Shown here one piece after another: positions 1-5,838 of a stretch of DNA of 7,889 nucleotides; position 1 is the stretch's first letter, and the number at the start of each line of letters is the position of its first letter. Origin of the DNA: Niveispirillum sp. (GTDB taxonomy: Bacteria > Pseudomonadota > Alphaproteobacteria > Azospirillales > Azospirillaceae); assembly GCA_016463045.1 (NCBI GenBank), contig JAEMSB010000197.1, forward strand, positions 1 to 7,889. The letters run 5' to 3'. The notes beneath the pieces were generated by a model. That model worked only from the letters and a program-made list of their open reading frames with translations. It did no database searches and had not been told where the DNA came from. Position numbers and translations under genes: made by a program.

Positions 1-15
1 GTCATAGTTTATGAC
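1..15. promoter_or_regulatory. Perfect inverted repeat, candidate operator upstream of the four-gene operon
   Basis: GTCATA and TATGAC form a perfect 6-bp inverted repeat around the 3-base centre GTT, 69 bases before the first start codon of the operon. AT-rich dyads of this size in a GC-rich genome are typical of binding sites for dimeric regulators, but no regulator family can be assigned. There is no T tract after it, so it is not a good terminator. It touches the window edge, so it may extend or belong to an upstream gene. The rest of the 83-base leader shows no convincing -35/-10 pair. Confidence 0.35.
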
Positions 16-83
16 TGATGGCTTTATTCGCCCCTGCCTTCTCCCGTATGCTGCCCGCCCCTGTTCATGGAGCGTGAGAGCAC

Positions 84-1076
84 ATGATGCCCCTGCCCGA
101 CCGTGCCACCGCCTTCTGGACGCTGGCCCCTGGCAAAGGGGCGCTGTGCCATCAGGAATTGCCCGAACCCATGGCCGGTGATGTCCTGGTCCGCGCGCTG
201 GCCAGCGGGATCAGCCGGGGTACGGAAGGACTGGTCTTCCGGGGCGGCGTGCCTGCCGAACTGCACCCCCTGATGCGCTGCCCGTTTCAGGAGGGGGATT
301 TTCCAGGGCCGGTGAAATATGGCTATGCCCTGGTCGGCATTGCCGATTACGGCCCTGCCAATCTAAAGGGACGGCGCGTCTTTTCCCTGCACCCGCATCA
401 GGATGTGGCCGTGATCCCGGTGGAGGGGTGCCGCCCCGTCCCCGATGCCGTCCCCACCGAACGCGCCATCCTGGCCGCAAACATGGAAACGGCCCTGAAC
501 ATCCTGTGGGATGGCGGGGCGGCACCCGGACAGCGTATCGCGGTGGTGGGGGCCGGCATTGTCGGCGGGCTGACGGCCTATCTGGCGGCACGCATGCCGG
601 GGGCGGATGTCACGCTGGTCGATATCGACCCGGCCCGCGCCGATCTGGCCCATGCCTTTGGCGCCGCGTTCATGACACCGGACAAGGCCGACGGCTTGGA
701 TTGCGATCTGGTCATCCATACCAGTGCTAGCGAAAGCGGCCTTGCCACCGCCCTGCGCCTGGCGGGGATGGAGGCCACCATCGTGGAGGCATCCTGGTAC
801 GGCGACCGGCCCGTGACGGTGCCGCTGGGCGGTGGGTTCCATGCCGGACGGCACCGCATCATCTCGTCGCAGGTGGGCAGGGTATCTCCCTCCTTCCGCC
901 CGCGCTGGACCCTATCGCGGCGGCTGGACAAGGCCTTGTCGCTGCTGGCCGATCCGGTTCTCGACCTTCTGCTGGGCGCCCGCGTCGATTTTACGGACTT
1001 GCCCATGGCCATGGCAGACCTAGCTGGCCTGCCATTCGGATGTCCCGTCATCCGTTACCAGCACTCCGTTCCCTGA
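84..1076 (+). CDS. MDR-family (zinc-type alcohol dehydrogenase-like) oxidoreductase, BchC-like, without visible zinc ligands
   Basis: This 330-residue cytoplasmic oxidoreductase belongs to the medium-chain dehydrogenase/reductase superfamily. An N-terminal GroES-like domain (about 10-130) carries SGISRGTE (41-48), a motif also seen in BchC-type dehydrogenases. A Rossmann domain follows, with GAGIVG at 156-161 and Asp180 ending the second strand, which favours NAD(H) over NADP(H). The usual catalytic zinc ligands are not seen: the Cys position lies in SGIS, and the GHE motif is replaced by KYGY (78-81). Zinc-independent hydride transfer is therefore inferred. Conserved-looking blocks PHQ (104-106), NMETALN (133-139), SWYGD (237-241) and SSQVG (261-265) suggest a distinct subfamily. 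The frame is closed by TGA at 75-77, so the start is ATG 84 or the adjacent ATG 87; GGAG (69-72) and GAGAG (76-80) lie upstream. It is first in the operon, and the next gene starts 10 bp later. The substrate is unknown; reduction of a pterin-like side chain is a context-based guess. Confidence 0.85.
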   Translation: MMPLPDRATAFWTLAPGKGALCHQELPEPMAGDVLVRALASGISRGTEGLVFRGGVPAELHPLMRCPFQEGDFPGPVKYGYALVGIADYGPANLKGRRVFSLHPHQDVAVIPVEGCRPVPDAVPTERAILAANMETALNILWDGGAAPGQRIAVVGAGIVGGLTAYLAARMPGADVTLVDIDPARADLAHAFGAAFMTPDKADGLDCDLVIHTSASESGLATALRLAGMEATIVEASWYGDRPVTVPLGGGFHAGRHRIISSQVGRVSPSFRPRWTLSRRLDKALSLLADPVLDLLLGARVDFTDLPMAMADLAGLPFGCPVIRYQHSVP

Positions 1077-1086
1077 AAGGACAGGC

Positions 1087-1503
1087 ATGTATTCCGTGTC
1101 GGTGCGTGACCACATCATGATCGCCCATTCCTTTGTGGGGGCAATTTTCGGCCCGGCGCAGGCCCTGCACGGCGCCACCTTTGTCGTGGATGCCGAATTC
1201 CGCCGCCGACAGCTGTCACCGGAAGGGCTGGTGGTGGATATCGGGGCCGCATCCGCCCTGCTGAAACAGGTTCTGGCACCGCTGAATTACAAGAACCTGG
1301 ACGAGATGCCGGAATATCGCGGGCGCAACACCACCACCGAATATCTGGCGGGCGATATTCACCGCAAGATCGCAGCCGGCATCCGCGCAGGTGCGCTGGG
1401 CGCCGATGGGCCGGCGCTGGATGGCCTGCGGGTCACCCTGTCGGAAAGCCATACCGCCTGGGGTTCGTATGAGGCACCGCTGAACGGAAATGCGGCACCA
1501 TGA
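1087..1503 (+). CDS. 6-pyruvoyl-tetrahydropterin synthase/QueD-like T-fold protein, catalytic residues lost
   Basis: The 138-residue length and motif order fit the PTPS/QueD (6-carboxytetrahydropterin synthase) T-fold family, which normally converts dihydroneopterin triphosphate in a zinc site. Visible family landmarks are AHSF (His14), LHGA (His28), VVDIG (49-53), NTTTEYLA (81-88) and SES (119-121, with Glu120 at the pterin-anchoring position). The catalytic equipment is altered. The Cys four residues before the HGH motif is Ala24, the second His of HGH is Ala30, and the LDH catalytic Asp-His pair reads LNY (66-68). Only two of three zinc histidines remain; His9 or His122 might substitute, but this is speculation. 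AAAGGA lies 6 bases before the ATG. The stop overlaps the next ATG (ATGA), which implies translational coupling. I recall similar proteins in other alphaproteobacteria annotated as 6-carboxytetrahydropterin synthase. The classical reaction seems unlikely. Confidence 0.85.
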   Translation: MYSVSVRDHIMIAHSFVGAIFGPAQALHGATFVVDAEFRRRQLSPEGLVVDIGAASALLKQVLAPLNYKNLDEMPEYRGRNTTTEYLAGDIHRKIAAGIRAGALGADGPALDGLRVTLSESHTAWGSYEAPLNGNAAP

Positions 1504-2570
1504 TCGGCCAGCCCCTGCATATCATTTGCCCCGGTGACATCAACCAGCTGACGGGCGGTTACGGCTATCTGCGCCGGCTGGTGGCGGATCTGCGTGATCT
1601 GGGGGAAACGGTCATCGTACATGAACTGCCGGGACCACATCCCTTTGTCGATGATCCGTCGCGCAATGCCGCCGATGCCATCATGGCGGCCATCCCCGAT
1701 GGCGCGCCCGTCCTGATCGACGGTCTGGCCCTGCCGGTGGCGGCACATGCCATCTGGGTGGATCGCTACCGCCTGCGCTTTGCCGCCTTGGTGCATCACC
1801 CGCTCTATCTGGAAAACGGATTGACGCCAGAACAGGCCGATATCCTGTTCCGGATTGAACGCGATGCCCTGGCCCATATGCGCCATGTCATCGTACCGTC
1901 GCGCACCCCGATGCAGGGGGTGGTGGGCCTGTCGGTGCCGCCGGCCCGGATCAGCATCGCCAATCCCGGCACCGATCCTGCCGAACCCGCCACGGGCAGC
2001 GGCGGGGGCGATGGTCCCACCATCCTGTGTGTCGCCACCCTGACCCCGCGCAAGGGGCATCTGGTACTGATCGAGGCGCTGGCCCGTGTCAGGCACCTGC
2101 CCTGGCGGCTGGTCCTGGTGGGCAGCGACGCCCGCCATCCCGGACAGGCCGCCTCCATCGCCCTGTCCATCGCCGGGCATGGTCTGGCCGACCGGGTGCG
2201 GCTGGCGGGTGAATTGTCGGGCCCGGCACTGGAGGCCGAATGGCGCGCGGCGGATCTGTTCACACTGGTCAGTTTTCATGAAGGCTATGGCATGGTGGCC
2301 GCCGACGCCCTGAAACGCGGTCTGCCCTGTATCGTTACCGATGCCGGCGGTCTGGCAGAGGTGGTGCCCCCCGCTGCCGGCGCCGTTGTCCCGCCGGGTG
2401 ACGTGGCCGCCCTGGCTGCGGCCTTTGAACGGCTGCTGTCCGATCCTGCCGCACTGGACGCGGCCCGCGCGGCGGCATGGCGGGCGGGCGATGGGTTGCC
2501 GACATGGCAACATTCTGTTTCATTGATCAAGGACGCCCTATCCGGCATCTTGGTTTCCGAAGGAAAGTGA
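1500..2570 (+). CDS. Glycosyltransferase family 4 (GT-B fold)
   Basis: This 356-residue cytoplasmic glycosyltransferase has the two-lobed GT-B layout of family 4. The acceptor lobe opens with PGDINQLTGGY (11-21), containing the N-terminal Gly-Gly loop typical of the family. A Gly-rich linker (about 166-172) joins it to the donor lobe, which has VATLTPRKGH (178-187, Arg184/Lys185 at the usual diphosphate-contact site), LVLVGSD (204-210) and HEGYGMVAAD (260-269). The last is the E-x7-E motif with its second Glu conservatively replaced by Asp269. No signal peptide or membrane segment is seen. Its ATG overlaps the stop of the T-fold gene, and the methyltransferase follows after 12 bp, so it probably glycosylates the same pathway product. 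Donor (a nucleotide sugar) and acceptor are not readable from sequence. Retaining chemistry follows from the family. Confidence 0.9.
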   Translation: MIGQPLHIICPGDINQLTGGYGYLRRLVADLRDLGETVIVHELPGPHPFVDDPSRNAADAIMAAIPDGAPVLIDGLALPVAAHAIWVDRYRLRFAALVHHPLYLENGLTPEQADILFRIERDALAHMRHVIVPSRTPMQGVVGLSVPPARISIANPGTDPAEPATGSGGGDGPTILCVATLTPRKGHLVLIEALARVRHLPWRLVLVGSDARHPGQAASIALSIAGHGLADRVRLAGELSGPALEAEWRAADLFTLVSFHEGYGMVAADALKRGLPCIVTDAGGLAEVVPPAAGAVVPPGDVAALAAAFERLLSDPAALDAARAAAWRAGDGLPTWQHSVSLIKDALSGILVSEGK

Positions 2571-2582
2571 TCGGACACCGTC

Positions 2583-3452
2583 ATGACCCTTGATTTCGAA
2601 CCCGACTGGCTGCGCCTGCGTGAACCGCTGGATGAGGCGGCGCGCGCCGTGGGGCTGGCCTGGGCCTTCGGGCGCGTGCTGCCGGCCCATCCCATGATCA
2701 TCGATCTGGGTGCCGGTACCGGCAGCAATGTCCGGCAACTTGCCATGAAGCTGGGCCGGGGCGAGCAGGATTGGACCCTGATCGAGAAGGACCGTAAGCT
2801 TCTGTCAAAGGCGCCAGGGGAGATCGGGCGCTGGGCCGACCGCAATGGCTGGGAACATAAGGAACAGCGCCGCGCCTATATGATCACCTGCGACGACATG
2901 GCCGTGCGGGTGGAAATGCGCAGCTTCGATCTGGCGCAGGACCCGGCGGAACTGGGCCTGAACCAGTATGACGGGATCACCGCCAAGGCACTGTTCGATC
3001 TGGTATCGCTGCCCTGGCTGGACCGGTTCGTGAAGGAGCTGGCCAGTTGCGGTTTCCCGCCCCTGCTGGTGACGCTGACCGTTGACGGGCGCGTCGAGTT
3101 TTCCATTGCGGACGAGGATGACGGGTTCGTGCTGGACCTGTTCCACACCCATATGGGCCGCGCCAAGGGGCTGGGCGGACCCGCCCTGGGACCCGCGGCC
3201 CCACAGGCCCTTGCCAGCGCCCTGACGGGGGCGGGATACAAGGTGGAAACAGCCCAGGCCGACTGGAAGATCGGGCCCAAGCAGATTGCCGCCCATCTAG
3301 CCATGATTGCCGGCTATGAAAAGGCAGCCACGGAGCAGGACCCCGGCAGCAGCGCCCGCATCGCCGCCTGGGCCAGCCGCCGCCGCACCCTGGCCAGCGA
3401 ACAGGGCGCACGCCTGACGGTCGGCCACCAGGATCTGCTGGCCAAACGGTAA
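2583..3452 (+). CDS. Class I SAM-dependent methyltransferase, last gene of the operon
   Basis: A 289-residue protein with a Rossmann-type SAM-binding half: IDLGAGTGSN (40-49) is motif I, and TLIEKD (65-70) supplies the acidic residue expected to bind the ribose of SAM. Before motif I is WLRLREP (9-15), which looks like a subfamily signature. The second half is unusual. LTVDGRVEF (165-173), then LFHTHMGRAKGLGGPALGP (186-204) and ADWKIG (226-231), resembles substrate-pocket blocks I associate with one alphaproteobacterial methyltransferase subfamily, not the common small-molecule methylases. AGGAAAG (2561-2567) at the end of the glycosyltransferase gene serves as ribosome-binding site. The stop lies 3 bp from the stop of the convergent amidohydrolase gene, with no terminator visible between. 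O- or N-methylation of the operon's product is inferred from position only. Confidence 0.85.
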   Translation: MTLDFEPDWLRLREPLDEAARAVGLAWAFGRVLPAHPMIIDLGAGTGSNVRQLAMKLGRGEQDWTLIEKDRKLLSKAPGEIGRWADRNGWEHKEQRRAYMITCDDMAVRVEMRSFDLAQDPAELGLNQYDGITAKALFDLVSLPWLDRFVKELASCGFPPLLVTLTVDGRVEFSIADEDDGFVLDLFHTHMGRAKGLGGPALGPAAPQALASALTGAGYKVETAQADWKIGPKQIAAHLAMIAGYEKAATEQDPGSSARIAAWASRRRTLASEQGARLTVGHQDLLAKR

Positions 3453-3455
3453 ACC

Positions 3456-4694
3456 TCAAAATCCGGCGGCAGAGGCAGGCGTGAAGCCTTGCGCGGGCAC
3501 GGCGCGGGATAGGGTGACACGCGCCCCATCCTTCCACAGCGCCAGATGCCGTGACGCATCCGCCGCCGCGTCGATATCCGCCATAACATTGCCGGGCACC
3601 AGCAGCAAATCCGCCGCCGCCCCCTTCACGATGCGGCCCCGGTCGGGGAAGTCCAGAAGGTCGGCGGCAACCGAGGTTCCAGCCTTCAATGCGGCCAGCG
3701 GGTCCATGCCCAGCGCCACCATGTGCCGCAGCTCCTGTGCATTCTCCCCATGGCGGTTACCGGGCGTGCCAGCATCGGTGCCCAGCGCCACCACCCCGCC
3801 CGCCGCGACGAAGCGGCGAAAACTGTCGAAATGCATACTGCCGAACCGTTCCGCCTTGGCCCGGACAAAGGCCGGCAGCCGGTCCTTCATTTCCAGCAGG
3901 GCCATCATGGCGGACAAGGTGGGGACCAGCCGCACGCCCTTGTCGATCATGATGGCGATCTGCGCATCGGTCAGTTCGAACCCATGTTCGATACTATCCA
4001 CCCCCGCCGCGACGGCACGGGCAATGCCGCGCGCACCCTGGGCGTGGGCCGTGATCCTCAACCCGAAATCATGGGCCATGGTGACGGCGGCGGCCAGTTC
4101 GCCTTCTGCAGGGTGCGGGGCCAGCGGGTCCACCCCACCGGTCAGAACACCGCCGGTGGCGATCAGCTTGATGCAGTCGGCCCCATGTTTGACATTGGTG
4201 CGCACCCCACGCAGCCAGTCATTGGGCCCGTCGCATTCAATCCCGATCCAGGCCCCATGCCCGCCCGTAATGGTCAGCGCCTTGCCGGCACAGCGCATGG
4301 AGGGGCCGGCATGCCGGCCCGCACGGATGGCGTCGCGGATGGAGATTTCCAGCCATTCCACACCGCCCAGATCGCGCATGGACGTGATACCGCCGGCCAG
4401 CGTGGCCTGGGCATTCTCCAGCAGGCGCAGGGTCAGGTCGCCCATGGGCCGTTGCCGAAGGGTGGTGACGACATCGCCCGTCGCCTCCAGCGCCAGATGC
4501 ACATGCGCATCGACCAGACCGGGCATCAGCGTGGCGCCCGACGTATCGTGACGCAGCCCCGCATAGCCCGCGAAATCCCCCACCGGTGCTACCGATGCGA
4601 TATGCCCGTCACTGACCAGCACCCCAAGCCCCGGCTGCGGGGCCGACAACCCGTCAAACACCAGACCGCCAGACAGGAGCAATTGCTGCGTCAT
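3456..4694 (-). CDS. Metal-dependent amidohydrolase, imidazolonepropionase/Xaa-Pro dipeptidase-like (COG1228 type)
   Basis: This 412-residue hydrolase has the complete binuclear amidohydrolase site: HVH (His64, His66), a Lys in CIKLIATGG (Lys176, expected to be carboxylated), His217 in TAHAQG, His237 in SIEHG and Asp307 in LGTDAGT. N- and C-terminal segments (1-60 and about 350-400) form the usual beta-sandwich, with GRIVKGAAADLLLV (353-366) the typical re-entry. GGHGAW (144-149) matches the subgroup containing bacterial Xaa-Pro/Xaa-Arg dipeptidases and imidazolonepropionase relatives, so dipeptide or cyclic amide hydrolysis is likely but the substrate is open. There is no signal peptide, so it is cytoplasmic. 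GAAGGT lies 6 bases upstream of the ATG. It is downstream of the chorismate mutase on the same strand (97 bp) and may be co-transcribed with it, although there is no evident functional link. Confidence 0.88.
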   Translation of the reverse strand: MTQQLLLSGGLVFDGLSAPQPGLGVLVSDGHIASVAPVGDFAGYAGLRHDTSGATLMPGLVDAHVHLALEATGDVVTTLRQRPMGDLTLRLLENAQATLAGGITSMRDLGGVEWLEISIRDAIRAGRHAGPSMRCAGKALTITGGHGAWIGIECDGPNDWLRGVRTNVKHGADCIKLIATGGVLTGGVDPLAPHPAEGELAAAVTMAHDFGLRITAHAQGARGIARAVAAGVDSIEHGFELTDAQIAIMIDKGVRLVPTLSAMMALLEMKDRLPAFVRAKAERFGSMHFDSFRRFVAAGGVVALGTDAGTPGNRHGENAQELRHMVALGMDPLAALKAGTSVAADLLDFPDRGRIVKGAAADLLLVPGNVMADIDAAADASRHLALWKDGARVTLSRAVPAQGFTPASAAGF

Positions 4695-4807
4695 GAAAGG
4701 ACCTTCACCACCGATGGAAACCGGCGGGCAGGATAGCGCGGGTTGGAAATGAAATCACGCAGGCGGCGCAGTTGGGTATCGAAGACCGCCTTACCCCCGC
4801 GCCAGCA
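4691..4807 (-). other. 38-codon open stretch ending in an ATGA overlap with the amidohydrolase; possible gene remnant
   Basis: Between the two minus-strand genes, one frame stays open for 38 codons. It starts inside the 3' end of the chorismate mutase gene, and its TGA (4691-4693) overlaps the amidohydrolase ATG as ATGA. The encoded tail (TQLRRLRDF then RYPARRFPSVVKVLS) looks protein-like and mostly uses GC-ending codons in its first part. However, it has no ATG, GTG or TTG apart from two GTGs near its end, and no ribosome-binding site. It is either a degraded gene end that once coupled to the amidohydrolase, or chance in GC-rich DNA. No family is recognised. The intergenic stretch (4695-4790) shows no terminator or clear promoter. 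Confidence 0.2.
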
Positions 4808-5657
4808 TCACCGGCGTGGCATAGGCGCCGATGGGCAGGACGCTGGAGGCGCTGTCGCCCAGGCGCTGCAGGGTGGCGGACAGGCGGGGGTCGTCCAGGG
4901 GGACGAATCCTTCGACCTCCACCAGATGCACCGCACCGCCACCACCGGGCAGATGGTGGGTGCGCAGCTGCAAGGTGGCGAAGCCGGCCCCTTCCAGCAC
5001 ATCCTTCAACCGGCCCCGGCTGACATCCTGTGTCACTTCCACGGCCAGAAGGGCGCGGTCATCGCCGGTCGCTTCCATCGGTACGGCGGCCAGGACCAGG
5101 GCGTCGCCGCCCTCGCGGCCCACGCTCTGCCCCTCCACCCGCAGGAAGGGCAGGCGGGCGATGATACGCGGGGTCTTGGGATCAGGGGACAGGATGTAAC
5201 GCCACCAGGGGTCGTTATCATCTTCTTCCGGCCAGGGCACGACGGCCAGGGTCGCGGTGCCTTCGGATACGGCGCGCAGCGCCGCCATCGGCGTATTGAC
5301 CGCAAAGGTGGGCGTCGTGGACCCGAAATGGTCGCGCGCATTGTCCCAAAGCGGGCTCTGCGCCTCGTTCGCACACACGACGGCCACGGCCAGCGGGCCC
5401 TGGATGCGGGTCAGGGCGGCGATCATCTCGCGCCACATGCGGACCACGGCTTCCACGGGGAAGGCACCGCTGTGCCGGCCCACCAGATTGCGCACGATCT
5501 CCGCCTCGCGACCGGGGCGGATGTGGGGACGGCCGGGCGGTTTCACCTTCGCCACCTCCTCCACCACCTGCGCACGGCGCATGAGCAGCGTATGGATTTC
5601 CGCATCGATCGTATCGATCTGGCGGCGCAAGTCGTCCAAGGTCGGTTTGGTGGGCAT
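4791..5657 (-). CDS. Chorismate mutase (AroQ type) with a degenerate prephenate dehydratase-like/ACT-like C-terminal part
   Basis: Residues 5-86 form an AroQ chorismate mutase helix bundle, converting chorismate to prephenate for Phe/Tyr synthesis. LRRQIDTIDAEI (10-21), Arg28, Lys39, PGREAEI (48-54) and MWREMIAALTRIQ (74-86) place the expected active-site Arg, Lys, Glu and Gln residues. Residues 88-170 resemble a prephenate dehydratase lobe (AVVCANEAQSP, ALRAVSEGTATLAVVPWP), but the TRF catalytic motif is absent and the region is short. Residues 185-285 look like an ACT-type regulatory domain (LLAVEVTQDVSRGRLKDVLEGAGF spans 203-226). The whole (288 residues) is therefore a PheA-like layout with the dehydratase apparently inactive. 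The only SD-like match, GAAGGA (5675-5680), is 17 bases from the ATG, but no alternative start is available. It is divergent from metX. A role as a stand-alone, possibly allosterically controlled mutase is inferred. Confidence 0.82.
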   Translation of the reverse strand: MPTKPTLDDLRRQIDTIDAEIHTLLMRRAQVVEEVAKVKPPGRPHIRPGREAEIVRNLVGRHSGAFPVEAVVRMWREMIAALTRIQGPLAVAVVCANEAQSPLWDNARDHFGSTTPTFAVNTPMAALRAVSEGTATLAVVPWPEEDDNDPWWRYILSPDPKTPRIIARLPFLRVEGQSVGREGGDALVLAAVPMEATGDDRALLAVEVTQDVSRGRLKDVLEGAGFATLQLRTHHLPGGGGAVHLVEVEGFVPLDDPRLSATLQRLGDSASSVLPIGAYATPVMLARG

Positions 5658-5692
5658 GGAGGGCCGGTTGTAGGTCCTTCGGGAGGCGGATA

Positions 5693-5722
5693 GTATTAGG
5701 CGGGATGCCCCCCCGAAATCAA
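5693..5722 (-). promoter_or_regulatory. Candidate sigma70-type promoter for the chorismate mutase gene
   Basis: On the minus strand TTGATT (5717-5722) and TAATAC (5693-5698) are separated by 18 bp, an acceptable -35/-10 pair in a GC-rich genome. The predicted transcript start is near 5685, giving a leader of roughly 28 bases. A run of seven G residues lies in the spacer. Confidence 0.4.
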
Positions 5723-5730
5723 AGAAAACA

Positions 5731-5758
5731 TTGACACCCGCCGCCCCCCTTCATAGCT
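5731..5758 (+). promoter_or_regulatory. Candidate promoter for metX-metW
   Basis: A perfect consensus -35, TTGACA, lies at 5731-5736. The -10 is weaker: CATAGC (5752-5757, 15-bp spacer) or TAGCTC (5754-5759, 17-bp spacer). Transcription would start near 5765, leaving a leader of about 70 bases before the metX ATG. It faces away from the chorismate mutase promoter, and the two hexamer sets do not overlap. Confidence 0.4.
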
Positions 5759-5770
5759 CTTGTCACCCAG

Positions 5771-5804
5771 CCCGGCACGGCCCCACAGGGCCCGCCACAC
5801 CGGG
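5771..5804 (+). promoter_or_regulatory. Two-tier GC-rich hairpin in the metX leader
   Basis: The inner stem is GGCCC (5779-5783) with GGGCC (5788-5792) around the loop CACA. The outer stem is CCCGG (5771-5775) with CCGGG (5800-5804). No U tract follows, so it is not an intrinsic terminator. By eye it does not match the SAM-II (metA-motif) riboswitch often found before alphaproteobacterial met genes, because no GCUAAA-like conserved segment is seen. It may affect translation of metX, or may be chance pairing in GC-rich DNA. Confidence 0.3.
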
Positions 5805-5808
5805 TCGC

Positions 5809-5838
5809 ATGACCGGACGGGACAGCCAGCAACCATGA
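5809..5838 (+). CDS. Possible 9-codon upstream open reading frame overlapping the metX start
   Basis: ATG at 5809 opens a frame encoding MTGRDSQQP. Its TGA (5836-5838) overlaps the metX ATG as ATGA, the same arrangement as the coupled genes in the first operon. It begins 5 bases after the leader hairpin. There is no good ribosome-binding site ahead of it and no Met-rich run, so classical attenuation by charged tRNA-Met is not indicated. It could help ribosomes reach metX, whose own Shine-Dalgarno is weak, or it could be coincidental. Confidence 0.2.
   Translation: MTGRDSQQP

Noticed and set aside
1359..2513. Long minus-strand open frame (384 codons) opposite the glycosyltransferase
   Set aside because: It lies antisense to a clear GT4 gene, encodes a His/Gln/Gly-rich low-complexity product without motifs, and is a common artefact of GC-rich third positions.
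3481..5693. Three long plus-strand open frames opposite the amidohydrolase and chorismate mutase
   Set aside because: They are antisense to well-supported genes, lack motifs and ribosome-binding sites, and have shadow-like composition.
5760..5834. TTG-initiated N-terminal extension of MetX
   Set aside because: It would add 25 Arg/Pro/His-rich residues, has no ribosome-binding site, and overlaps the hairpin leader. ATG 5835 gives a normal-length protein.
5700..5834. SAM-II riboswitch upstream of metX
   Set aside because: The conserved pseudoknot segments, including a GCUAAA-like stretch, could not be found by eye.
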